Source: Dichotomocladium elegans
Taxonomy: Eukaryota; Mucoromycota; Mucoromycetes; Mucorales; Lichtheimiaceae
Direction: 5' to 3'
Assembly (NCBI GenBank): GCA_025716815.1
Contig: JAIXMN010000028.1
Coordinates: 1-64,000, forward strand
Length of the DNA: 64,000 bases
The notes under the pieces were generated by a model. That model did not search any database and was not told the DNA's origin. It was given only the letters and a program-made list of their open reading frames with translations. A program made the translations under genes and the position numbers. Positions 19,751 through 30,802 of this stretch are shown here, piece by piece (positions within the stretch are counted from its first letter, which is position 1; each line of letters starts with the position of its first letter).

Positions 19751-21739
19751 ATGGTAACCGCTAAGCTGGGCTGGAAAATTGTTGTGACAAGCTTCGAGGA
19801 CCTACTCGCGAATGGGCTCGGTGCTCCACACCCGACCTTCCAGGCTGCTGCTCTTGCAAGAGGTTACTTGGAATCTGACGACGAGTGGGAACAGTGTATG
19901 GCGGAGGCATCGCTTATTGCTTCTGCGGCATCCTTGCGCGCACTTTTTGTCTGCATATTGATCCACAGCTCTCCTGCTGACCCGTTGCAGCTCTGGAACA
20001 ACCACCGCGAACGAATGGCGGACAATTACTTTTTCGAGTTCCGACGGATCCGTAATATGCCCAGTGAGCAGGACTTGCAGCAACAAGACGTGGATATCAT
20101 CTACCAACGCACGCTTGGCGCCATTGACTCGATCATGCAGGCATCAGGCCGCCGCCTCTCGGATTTTCCGACCCTGCCCCAGGAGTCCCGAGACACCCTC
20201 GAAGAATCCGTGCCACCGGCTCAAGTCCTAATCAATGCCGAGCGCACGCAATATGATCAGTACGAACAAGCCTTGCAAAATGCCGAATTGGTTCATACCC
20301 TCAATGATGACCAGAGAGCTGCGTACAATGCTATTGTCACATCAATTGCTGAGCAAGCCAGCAACCCTCATGTACCGCGCATTTTCTTCATCAATGGTCC
20401 CGGCGGTACAGGAAAGTCGCAAGTCTTTAAAGCTCTCTTGACCCATGTACGCGCTCAACAGGAGATTGCGTTACCTGTCGCCTCATCCGGCATTGCCGCA
20501 ATTCTGCTTCCCGGTGGCCGCACAGCTCACAGCTGCTTCAAGATCCCACTCGATCCAGACGAAACAAGCACCTGCAGCATTAGCCTGACCAGCGCACACG
20601 CGCATCTCATTCAAAGTGCTTCTCTGATCGTGAGGGATGAGGCCGTCATGGGTGGCAAGTACTCCTTTGAGGCCGTGGACAAGACCCTCAAGGACATTAT
20701 GGGTGCAGTCGACCCTCCCTGCGAACACATTCCCTTTGGTGGCAAGGTGGTTGTCTTTGGCGGCGACTTTCGCCAATTGCTTCCAGTTCTCAAGAAGGGT
20801 ACACGCCCAGAGATCGTCGCTGGCACCATCCAACGCACTACGTTCTGGCGCCATGTCCGCATTCTGCATCTCAACATCAACATGAGAGTGCGAAATGCCG
20901 GTCCTCAAGCTGCTGCCTTTGCTGACCTGCTCCTTGCTGTTGGTGATAGAAGGCCACCATACCACGAGAGTTTCGAGATCCCGCAACAGTGGCGTATTGA
21001 GGCCAACGACAGCATGGATCTCATTCATGTCATCTACCCTTCGATCCGCCTCCCAAACCAGCCATCGGTTCAGTTCCGCGATGGTGCTATTCTTGCCACC
21101 AAGAACGCCGACGTTGACGATATCAACAACAAGGCTTTCAGTGTCTTTCCCGGTGAAAGCAGAGAGTACCATTCCCACGACCGCATTATTGACGCCGATG
21201 ACCCAGATGTAGCGGCATCAAGCTACCCTCCAGAGTTCCTCAACAGCCTCAATTCCTCAGGTGTTCCCCCACACTGCTTGAGGCTAAAGGTGGGTATGCC
21301 TTTGGTGCTGCTCCGAAATCTCGACCCCGCTGCAGGCCTCTGCAATGGCACCAAACTCATCCTCACGCGGCTTATGGACCATTGCATTGTCGTCAGATCC
21401 ATTGCCCATGGCCAACAGGGCGTGGAGCATATTATTCCTCGAATCAACCTCTGTACCAAAGAGGGCGAGATGCCATTTGTCCTGTGCCGTCGCCAACTGC
21501 CTGTTCGTCCCGCGTTTGCAATGACCATCCATAAGGCACAAGGCCAAACACTGTCCCGTGTGGGTATTCATCTTCGCGAACCTGTATTTACACACGGGCA
21601 GTTATATGTCGCACTGTCACGAGCAACAAACCCTGACAACCTGCACGTGGCAGTCTATGGTGATATGACAGCTACCCACCCCGCAACAGCGAATGTGGTG
21701 TATCCCGAGGTTCTTCTCCGCCAGTCGACCTCTATATAA
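19751..21739 (+). CDS. Helitron PIF1-type helicase, 5'-truncated but open
   Basis: An uninterrupted 662-aa frame. After 14 residues with no Helitron match (MVTAKLGWKIVVTS) it aligns to the pre-helicase and helicase parts of the neighbouring full-length element (from about 25,755 onward there). All SF1B motifs are visible: Walker A GPGGTGKSQVFKALL (20,396 on), ASSGIAAILLPGGRTAHS, Walker B region IVRDEAVM (the neighbour has VWDEAVM), VVFGGDFRQLLPV, NMRVRN, TIHKAQGQTLSRVG and YVALSRATNP. It unwinds DNA during rolling-circle transposition in intact elements. The Rep (HUH) nuclease part is missing, so it cannot transpose alone. Several substitutions separate it from the neighbour (roughly two thirds identical by eye), so it is an older separate insertion, not a copy of it. 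Confidence 0.9.
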   Translation: MVTAKLGWKIVVTSFEDLLANGLGAPHPTFQAAALARGYLESDDEWEQCMAEASLIASAASLRALFVCILIHSSPADPLQLWNNHRERMADNYFFEFRRIRNMPSEQDLQQQDVDIIYQRTLGAIDSIMQASGRRLSDFPTLPQESRDTLEESVPPAQVLINAERTQYDQYEQALQNAELVHTLNDDQRAAYNAIVTSIAEQASNPHVPRIFFINGPGGTGKSQVFKALLTHVRAQQEIALPVASSGIAAILLPGGRTAHSCFKIPLDPDETSTCSISLTSAHAHLIQSASLIVRDEAVMGGKYSFEAVDKTLKDIMGAVDPPCEHIPFGGKVVVFGGDFRQLLPVLKKGTRPEIVAGTIQRTTFWRHVRILHLNINMRVRNAGPQAAAFADLLLAVGDRRPPYHESFEIPQQWRIEANDSMDLIHVIYPSIRLPNQPSVQFRDGAILATKNADVDDINNKAFSVFPGESREYHSHDRIIDADDPDVAASSYPPEFLNSLNSSGVPPHCLRLKVGMPLVLLRNLDPAAGLCNGTKLILTRLMDHCIVVRSIAHGQQGVEHIIPRINLCTKEGEMPFVLCRRQLPVRPAFAMTIHKAQGQTLSRVGIHLREPVFTHGQLYVALSRATNPDNLHVAVYGDMTATHPATANVVYPEVLLRQSTSI

Positions 21740-21914
21740 ACATTAACTATGCCCATACCGTTCCTTTTTACTTATGACGCCAACTTTTTTCTCCATTCAT
21801 TCACCTATGCCCTTCTACCGTTCCTTTCTTTTTCGTCAATAATAATAAAAACCAAGACCTGTCCCGTGTAACCAACTTGCGCCACAAAGCAAAAATCTAT
21901 TCTCCACGACACGT

Positions 21915-22045
21915 ACGGGGGTCTAGGGGGGTTTACCCCCCAGCGAGCCGAATTCTCTGTAGCCCAGGAAGCGACTGACACGGAGCGCAGCGCAGGGGCT
22001 CAGTCAGCAGACGGGCGAAAGAGGCTGGAGGCTCGTCTACTATTA
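21915..22045 (+). repeat. Helitron 3' subterminal hairpin and end region (element 1)
   Basis: GGGGGG-TTTA-CCCCCC (21,926-21,941) preceded by GGGGGTCTA and followed by AGCGAGCCG. The same layout occurs downstream of the second Helitron (27,900 on), and both continue with a GACACGRAGCGCAGCGSAGGGG-like block. This shared structure marks the 3' end of the family. The exact terminus is not certain; the match fades near the GGCTCGT at about 22,030. Confidence 0.6.
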
Positions 22046-23054
22046 AATTACAAAGGGTACTTACGATTCTGTTACGTAAGCAGCCCTTTTATGGTAATCG
22101 CGGACGAAATTAGCGACATGATTGGCTTTATATTTAACATGCGCAAAGTTTTGGCAATCTATAGTTGGCCATGTAAAGTTAAAAGGTTTTTCTGTGGTAT
22201 ACTTATTCTTCCATCTTCATAACGCAGTGCCAGATGGGTCAATATCTTTATACGTTTATTGGAGGTTTTATTATATTGCAGGTTTCATATAGATTAGAAG
22301 AATGCTGAATTTATTTTTTGAATGGTTTCTTGGAAAATCAAGTATAGAAAGCTTTGCTGATAGCTTCCATACAGACTCTATAGTAGTCGTGGAAGGTTTC
22401 GTGGCGAGGTTGGTAGCACTGGGAACCTGTTTGTGGTCGTTGAGATATGGTCGGGTTCCTCTCACGTATGGCTGAAAAAATAGGGAACGATATCTGCGGT
22501 TCCTGTCCTGCCATAAATAGAATTGTAATGAGGTTGTTGCTATATCTCCTTATCGGATACCTTTACGCGTGTATTTTTTCTGCATGTTATATTAATGGCT
22601 CTTCGTAGCTGCAACATTCATGTGAAAGTCTTGGATTTCATATATGTATATATCTACATCTAACGCAGATCACATTAAACATCTGCTTTGATCCCCCTCA
22701 GCTATAGGTAAGGTCTGATTGTATATATATTAAGCACCGTTATTTTCTATAGTAATCCCATTGCTCTCTATATCACAACAAGACATTACAACTCTTTTGC
22801 ACATAAACCATGGTAACTGATGTAAATCTCCCGTATAACATAACCCGCCATACTAATTACACTCTCTGATCAAGGGAGATCAGGTTCTAGGTTCGTGCAT
22901 CTGTGGCTCCTCCGCTCACTCCAGTACAATTTCAAACGAATGCCCTTAGAGCCTTCGCAGGGTTCGCCCCAGAATTGAGCAGGTTGCAGTATGTTCTACT
23001 CATCATTTGATGCTATGACCAAAGATATTGATATCGAAGTAGACGCAAAACAGC
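22046..23054. other. Spacer between the two Helitrons
   Basis: About 1 kb, AT-rich, without a supported gene. A small inverted repeat CTTACG...CGTAAG lies near 22,061-22,081. The 5' end of the second Helitron should be in the right part but I cannot place it. Confidence 0.45.
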
Positions 23055-26000
23055 ATGACTACAGAAAACCAAGAGATTCCTCTTAGATCATGTTCTAGCT
23101 GTGGATCAACAACATATCTCCGGTCAACAAACCGTCAATGCCCAATGAATATTTTGAACCGTCAAGGTGTTACTATCAAACGAAACTTATACTAGATTGT
23201 GTGTTAATTTATTTTTGTATAGGCGAGCAAGAGGCTGTCCTATTGTCAGCAAACCAAACTCCATGCAGTAGTTGTGGCTCTCCATCTCATCGTCGATCAT
23301 CTTCACGGGTCTGTCCATTTTACGGCAACCAACATGCCCAGTACAAAATTGCATGCAAAGGGTCTTTTGAGCTGGAGGACATTTTTGGTCCCAATATTTG
23401 TTACACCCAAGGTGTAAACTTTCGGCGACACGTCTTTGGTCCCATGGAGGCTGAATGCCCATATTGCCATGCTCGGATGTGGATTGACGAGCGGCTTAGC
23501 AACACGTCTCGCAGCAATCCCCAATTCGGAATGTGCTGCAAAAGCGGGAGAATCCAACTTGCATTGCCTCGCCCTCCTTCAGACGAAATCATTGCTCTTT
23601 TAACCGGAACTGATGACGCCAGCAAGGAATTTCGAAGGTGCATTAGAGCCTTCAACAACGCTTTTTCCTTTGCCTCTATCGAGGCAAACTTCGATCACCG
23701 ATTGGCTGACGGGTCAAGCGGCGTTCCAACGTTCCGGATCAATGGCGCCATGTATCATCGAATGGGATCGTTACGAGCAGACGCCCACGAGGTACCGGCA
23801 TTCTCCCAGATATACTTTGCTGATACAGAGGAACAGCTGGCAAGAAGGACGTCAATGTTCACGGGCCTGAATCAAGAAACTATCAAGACTCTCCAGCGTG
23901 TAATGGAGCGTGATAACCCATATGCTCAGATATACATGTCTGCTGCGGAGCGTTTCAAAGATCAACCTATCGGATCTCTACAGGCTTTTATTCGCCCAGC
24001 GCACCAAATGGGGAGGCGCTATGACCCACAGTCTTCACCTGAGGTCGCAGCTTTGATTGTTGAGCAGTCAGTGGATGGGACTGTTCAGCCGCACGATATT
24101 ATTCTGGAAGATCGAAGATCAGGTGCTCTCCGAAGGGTCAGCTCTCTGCATTCAGCGTACATCCCGCTGCATTATGTACTCATGCATCCATTTGGAGAAG
24201 AAGGATGGTACCCCGATCTGTGGAGCCAGTCATCCCAGGGTGCGCCTGTGAAAGTCACTCTGCGAGCATATTCGGCGTATATGCTCATGGTTCGTCAAGG
24301 CCCCAGGCAAACATTCGACCATCATTTCGGCAGGCTTTTCCAACAATTGTTGGTGGATAACTTCGCACGGATTGAGAGTGCTCGCCTTGACTACCTACGT
24401 CAAAATCAGGATGACCTGCGAAGGGAGGTCTACAGTGGTATTGGTGATAATGTTGACCCGCGGCAGGTGGGGCAGCGGACCATCTTACCTTCAAGCTTTA
24501 CTGGTGGGACGCGCTACATGAAGCAGATGGAGCAAGACGCGTTGGCGATCGTACGTGAAAGGGGCGATCCATCCCTTTTTATCACCTTCACATGCAATCC
24601 GCGATGGCCCGAAATTACACGAGAACTTCTCCCTGGACAGAAAGCCCATGACCGTCCTGACCTTTGCTCTCGAATCTTTTCCATGAAGATGAAGGAGATT
24701 ATCAAGCATATCACCGACGATAGGTGTTTTGGCCAAGTCGATGGGTATGTGGCAACCGTGGAATTCCAAAAACGCGGTTTACCACATATCCATATGATAT
24801 TCATCCTTTCTGAAGAAGACCGACCAAATACGGTATCTGATTGGGATCGCTTTGTTTGCGCAGAACTTCCGGACGAGGCTACTCAACCAGAGCTCTTTCG
24901 TACAGTAAAGGCGACAATGATCCACGGACCATGCGGGCAGTATAAAGCGGGCCAACCCTGTTGTGCAAAAACTGGCAAATGCGATAAGATGTTCCCAAAA
25001 AGCTTCTGCCCTGAAACACGCAAGAACAGTGACGGATTTCCGCTATATCGTAGACGCATGAACACAGCCCAAGGATATACATTTCCCAACCTTGACATTC
25101 CTGTTGATAATTCTTGGGTTGTTCCTTACAATCCATACCTGTCCTACAAATATAACGCCCATATTAATGTCGAGATTTGCACAACATCCAGAGCGATCAA
25201 GTATCTGTGCAAGTACATCACAAAAGGTTCTGATCGAGCGCTGCTTGAGATTTCTGAAAACCAAAGTCCTGCCTCTGCCTCCACATCCGCCGCTACTACC
25301 ACAACTCCTGCTCCTGTCTCTGCTGACAAGGACGAGATCCTTCAGTACCAGAATGCGAGGTACATTGCACCAAGTGAAGCATTCTGGCGAACGGTAGAAA
25401 ATGACATTCACATGCATTATCCGCCCGTTTATCGCTTGGATCTCCACTTGCCTGAGCAGCAGTACGTCAGATTTCGCGACTCTATGACTACACAAGAACT
25501 TGCTGAAGCGCGACAAGCAGCAAGTACAGGAACAAAACTCCTTGCATTCTTCGCTCTCTGCTGCCAGGATGAATTTGCCCGCACTCTCAAGTATATGGAT
25601 GTTCCTCGGTACTACACTTGGAACTCAAATCACCGCGAATGGAGGCGGAGAGTTCAGCCACCATTTGCAGATATAGTGCCGCGGATATATTTTGCGTCAC
25701 TTACAAATATGCCACTCTACTGCCTTCGCTTGCTTTTGCTGAATGTTCAAGGTCCAACAAGTTTTGATGCTCTGCGCACAACAGATGATGGTATTGTACA
25801 CCCAACTTTCGAAGCAGCAGCACTTGCACGAGACCTCTTGGAGTCTGATGAAGAATGGGATCGTAGCATGGCCGAGTCGTCACTAACTGCATCGGCATCA
25901 TTGCTTCGTGGACTCTTCTGCATTATCCTTACCAACTGTTCACCCGGTAATCCTCTTGAACTGTGGAACACCCACCGCGAGAGGATGGCTGATGATTACT

Positions 26001-27696
26001 TTTTTGAATTCCGCCGACTTCATCGCATGGCAAACGAGGATGAGCTTCAACCAGGTGATATTGAAGCCATCTACCAGCGAACACTTGGTGATATCAATTC
26101 ACGTCTGCAGGTTACCGGTCACCGCTTATCCGAGTTTCCTACCTTGCCCCAGGAGTCCCGGATAACTCTCAGTGAAAATATCCCACGTGGTGAGGCCCTT
26201 ATCCACGCCGAGCGCCGCCACTACGATCCAGAAGAACAGGCCTTGATCAATGCTGAGTTGGTCCACATGCTCAATGATGATCAGCAATTTGCATATGACG
26301 CCATTACCTCCGCAATTCGAGAGCAGCATTGCGATCCTTCCATTCCTCGGCTCTTCTTTCTCAATGGTCCAGGTGGTACTGGAAAGTCACAGGTGTTTAA
26401 AGCACTATTGAGCTATGTGCGCGCTCAACAAGCAATTGCCTTGCCAGTTGCCTCCTCGGGGATTGCTGCAATTCTACTCCCTGGCGGTCGGACCGCTCAT
26501 AGTCGTTTCAAGATTCCTTTGAATGCAGATGAGAACAGCACCTGCTTCATGAGCCTTGGTAGCTCGCATGCACGGCTTATTCAAGAAGCATCCCTTATTG
26601 TTTGGGATGAGGCCGTCATGCGCTGCAAGAATAACTTCGAGGCAGTCAATCGCACGCTCAAGGATGTCATGGGTGCCACTAACCCGGCATGTGAGAACGT
26701 TCCTTTTGGTGGCAAGGTGGTCGTATTTGGTGGCGACTTTAGACAGCTGCTTCCAGTCATCAGAAACACCATCCGGCCAGAGATAACCTCTGGAATCATA
26801 CAGGCAGCTTCCTTTTGGCGTTCAGTTCGCGTGTTGCACCTGACAATTAACATGCGCGTTCGCAATGCTGGCCCTGATGCCGCCGCCTTCGCAGAGCAAC
26901 TTCTTGCCATTGGTGATGGCCAAACTCCATATAGCCAGAGCGTCTAGATCCCACCAGAGTGGCGTATAGGTTCAGGTAACAGTATAGATTTAATTCAAGA
27001 AATCTATCTAGGATCCGTCACACTAATCCTCAACCCGAGGATTTTAACGACTGTGCCATTCTTGCTACGAGAAATGATGATGTGGATGCTATAAACAAGG
27101 AGGCGTTTGAGATCTTCCCAGGGGAGACCAAAACTTACAGCTCAATAGACCGTATTGTAGATGCCAATGATCCTGATGCAGCCAGTGCACGATATCCCAT
27201 CGAGTTTATCCGCACGCTGACCTGCCCTGGGATTCCTCCACACTGCCTGGAACTCAAACTCGGAATGCCCTTGATTCTACTCCGAAACCTCGACCCTGAT
27301 GCAGGGCTTTGCAATGGAACAAAGCTTTTTGTCACAGGTCTTCTGAGCCGCTCCATCATCGTTAGGCGCATCAGTGAAGGATACCAGGGTTCCGAATTTT
27401 ATCTTCCGAGGATCAACATGTGCTCAACCGAAGGCGAGCTGCCGTTTATTTTATGCCGCCGTCAATTCCCTGTCCGCCCTGCCTTTGCCATGACCATTCA
27501 TAAGGCTCAAGGGCAGACACTGTCACGCGTTGGTCTTCGCCTAAGCGACCCGGTGTTTTCGCATGGCCAGCTGTATGTTGCTCTTTCACGTGCAACCAAC
27601 CCCAAGAACTTGCGCATTTCCCTCAACAAGGACGAGACTTCTACAGCAAACGTTGTTTACCCCGAAGTCCTCCTACACTCTACATCTTCAACCTAA
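23055..27696 (+). pseudogene. Full-length Helitron RepHel (Rep/HUH nuclease plus PIF1 helicase), disrupted
   Basis: Exon 1 (23,055-23,166) and exon 2 from 23,223 join in phase. The N-terminus has two zinc-knuckle-like repeats (CSSCGSTTYLRSTNRQCP; CSSCGSPSHRRSSSRVCP). The Rep domain shows the HUH motif LPHIHMIFI (24,785-24,793) and the two-tyrosine motif KYLCKYITKG (tyrosines at 25,202 and 25,214). The helicase has Walker A GPGGTGKSQVFKALL (about 26,366) and VWDEAVM. The frame ends at TAG 26,945-26,947; comparison with the 19,751 paralogue shows the stop is inside the helicase (PYSQSV-stop-IPPEWRI) and that a further frameshift lies near 27,010-27,040. The rest of the helicase (AILATRNDDVDAINKEAF to YVALSRATNP and VVYPEVLL) continues to 27,696. 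Either a recently dead element or sequencing errors. Confidence 0.9.
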
Positions 27697-27898
27697 GCAT
27701 TCTTCTCAAGCACACCATTCCATTCCTTTCTCCATTTCTCGCTCTATGTTATATGTTTCTCCATTCCTTCTCTCTATGTTATTTTTTCATCTTCACTTCC
27801 CCTCTATACCTTTTTCTTCACTCCTTTCTATGCCCTTTCAGCAATAAATTACACTTTTTGTGTCAGAAAACAGCTTTAAATCTCCATACGAGATACAT

Positions 27899-28035
27899 AG
27901 GGGGGTCTGGGGGGTTCACCCCCCAGCAAGCCGTTTTCCCCGGAGCACCGCAGGCGGATGACACGAAGCGCAGCGGAGGGGATCAGCCACCGGAGGGAGT
28001 GTAGGTGAAATGAAGGCTTGTTTCATATAATTTAC
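27899..28035 (+). repeat. Helitron 3' subterminal hairpin and end region (element 2)
   Basis: GGGGGG-TTCA-CCCCCC (27,909-27,924), preceded by GGGGGTCT and followed by AGCAAGCCG, matches the region downstream of the other helicase. A CTAG, the usual Helitron 3' end (CTRR), occurs at about 28,033, so the end may be TTTACTAG; this terminus is inferred. Confidence 0.55.
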
Positions 28036-28101
28036 TAGGATATATTAAGAGTATTAAAAATCAAAGTATTAACCTGGTAACTTTATAGCATCACCAGTGA
28101 C

Positions 28102-28516
28102 CATGTCTGGTCGGTTCATCCACCAGACATGTGCTCGTGAGATGTATACCTACTGCTTTGATAATGATCTACCAGACGCGTGGGCTTACTTGTACACGCG
28201 ATGGTACACAGCCATGTAGTGGAACCGATGGGCAAGAGCTAGCAGACCGGATGCAATCCCACTCGCGAAAACTACAATGATGGTCGAGGCGCAGTGGAAA
28301 GTACTGGGGCGCGATTTCCTCCTGCGCCAGAACCGCCCGCGGTTTGATGCTCTGGTCTATACCATCATCTCCCAAGTGGTGCCGAAATTGGAAGAGAAAT
28401 TCCAAATGACGATTATCAACCGGCGAAGCCTACTTGCATGGGAAACTGCCTTCGCCAAGGAATGGAGCAAGTGTATGAGACGCTTAAAAGATCAAGAATA
28501 CACCTTAGCTATCTGA
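28102..28516 (+). pseudogene. SWIM/MULE-type transposase C-terminal relic
   Basis: From the ATG at 28,102 the frame reads IHQTCAREMYTYC, DAWAYLYTRWYTAM, a TAG stop, then WNRWARASRPDAIPLAKTT and VEAQWKVLGRDFLLRQNRPR, FDALVYTIISQVVPKLEEKF. This matches the conserved C-terminal part (WAYLWxxWY..EQWxLWARA...MIVExHWRxxKxDxLxRFxRPRxD) of fungal MULE-like transposases with SWIM fingers, as I remember them. The stop replaces the residue before the W of the QW pair. Only a fragment is present; the catalytic DDE region is absent. Confidence 0.6.
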
Positions 28517-28890
28517 CGTCTCTGGATACGTGGACTGTAGATGTCCGACATTCAGCATGAGCCGGTGTATGCTCTGCAACCATTTGGTTCGGCAATATTT
28601 CCTGAAACATAACCAGTAACCATTTACTGCGTTGGAAGTTTACATCTGTAGGCAGAGTACGCCGCCTTATGTCCGCATTTTACCAGTAAAGATAAAGAAT
28701 AATATCAACGGACAACCATGTTTATAATGATAATATCTGTTTAGCGGGATTTATACCCTTACAATCTTCCTTTGCCTGCTCCTCCTCGCTCTCCTTCTCC
28801 TCTTCCCGCATCAACAGCTCTAAACAGCCAGATCGAGAAAAATGATATACCGGTCATTGATCTGAGAAGCAACGCCGATTATCGCCCCAA

Positions 28891-29186
28891 ATGTCGCCCG
28901 CTCCAGCTATTGTAAGTCTAATCCATAAATTTTCTGATACGTCTTAACCAATCGCCAATAATAAATTTTAAAATCAGGTCGAGATGGATAACGTCAACAA
29001 GTGCAGATGGAGACTAACGTTTGCGAATTATGCTCAACAATTGCTGAAAACCAAGCAACAAAGGAAGAGCTCCAGGCGAGGATCGCCGAGCACCAAGCGA
29101 GAGTTGCTGATGTTGATGTCAGTACGAGTGATCTGAGGATGAGACTGCTTGACGCTAACGAAGCCTATTCCCAGACGTTGCGGTGA
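28891..29186 (+). pseudogene. Small coiled-coil gene relic
   Basis: A short first exon MSPAPAI (28,891-28,911) with a GTAAGT donor could join an exon at 28,978 (VEMDNVNK). One base later a shifted frame encodes a clear coiled coil (ENQATKEELQARIAEHQARV, STSDLRMRLLDANEAYSQTL) ending at 29,186. The one-base offset suggests a frameshifted remnant. I do not recognise the family. Confidence 0.3.
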
Positions 29187-29693
29187 GCTCAGCGCCAAGT
29201 TTTCAGCAACGTGAGGGCTCGAGGGAATATTCCCGAATACATGGCCGCTGTCTGCGTACAGGAACGGGCGATTGCGAGATCGCACGTACAGAGATTTTAA
29301 CGAGTGAAGCGAGTCGACACAATTTTGTCAAACCCCACTTTGGCCTTCTGCCGAGTGATCCACATATATTTCACATACTACCCCTTCCATTCCCTTTCTT
29401 AAGCTTCACTTATACATACTCGAATACTCAGACGAGTAAGCCATATGGATTCATTTATGCCAATGGACGTTTTATCACACTTATACAAATCAATAAACTA
29501 TAGCCAAAGAGATAAGAATATAAAAGACACTCAAATCACGATCATACTCGTCATTTGGCGTAATTCCTGTCTGTCCCTTTTACTATTATTTCTTAGTTCT
29601 TTTCATTTAATCGCACGATCCACCATTGTCCTTCGGTAGCTAACCACCAGTTAGATGGTTTTTAAGGTCTGGAGTGGTTTATAGAGGCGGGAG

Positions 29694-29853
29694 ATGGATT
29701 TTTCTATGTGAGCAATGGGCAACCCCCCAAAGAAAAATAAACTCACGTGACATGGGGATGGATTGATGTTTCTACGTGAGTACCCCCCCCCAAAAATCAT
29801 TATCACGTGACTTAGACGCGCGGAATTTGGATGTTTCTACGTGAATACCCCGG
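29694..29853. repeat. Three direct repeats around TTTCTACGTGA
   Basis: GGATTTTTCTATGTGAGCA (about 29,696), GATGTTTCTACGTGAGTACC (about 29,764) and GATGTTTCTACGTGAATACC (about 29,830), separated by blocks with CACGTGAC (about 29,743 and 29,805) and C-runs. The spacing is about 65 bp. It lies just left of unit copy 2 and has no counterpart left of copy 1. Role unknown. Confidence 0.6.
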
Positions 29854-30802
29854 AAAATGGGCGGAATATGAAATAAAAAAAGAAATTCCCACGAACCGCT
29901 CCCAATTATCCCGCCAGCCTTCTTCTTTCTTCTCGACTCTGCATTCCAGACCTCTATGAGGGGGTGCTACAGTTACAGTGACAGCCGTTATACTGTAATA
30001 GCAGACTTCGGCGTAGTTTCGGGCTTCAACAAGATGTAATAGGCCAGCTTTTGCCGAGCCGCCACAGAAAGCGGTTTATTGAGATTCCTTGCTGTCACCC
30101 ACTGAAGAGAATTGTTGTTCTCATGATTGCCATGATGAGTGAGGATGGACGAGTCACCCAGAAACAAGCACTCTACTCAAGCTATGAAAATCTGTCATAA
30201 AGTAAGTGATGCTGACACAGCGCGCAACCCTTCTTCCACGTGCTTGGCCACTGCACTTGATAAAATAGGTCACTCAGTTTGTTTCTGAAAATACTTGCAG
30301 CTCTCTGAAGCGCAATATACGAAACCTTATCCGGTCACTTTCGAAGTTCCTTTTATTATAATCATCGTTCCAAGCACGTCACCACTGGCTACTGATATAT
30401 CCGCAAAAAGTCGACAGCGGGCCGTATCCGTAGTCTGAGCTGGTAAGCCATAGCCAGAGTTGGCGCGATAGGTGTTGTTAATAACAGAAAGGAACTTAGA
30501 TGTCTTTTATTGCTGGCTCGTTATGCTTTCCATGCTGATTTTTAGTTGCTGCAGCAGTTGGTGTGGCTTTGTAATCGGTAAGTGGAAGTAAAGTTGGTAT
30601 TAGTAGTATTGTAGAGCTGGCATTTAAATTGACCAGTTGACTTCCTCCGTTTCATAGCAACTTCCATGTCAGTTGCGGTTTCAAATTGGGAGAGCAATGT
30701 CAAAATCAGTTGAAGGCTCAATCACCGTCCCCACAACACTGACTCCCTCTTTTTATGAAGGTAAAAGCGAATGGCTAGCGCTTAACATTTCTACTTTCTA
30801 AA

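Noticed and set aside
20483..21178. 231-aa minus-strand ORF in the Helitron helicase
   Set aside because: Antisense shadow of a strongly conserved helicase frame.
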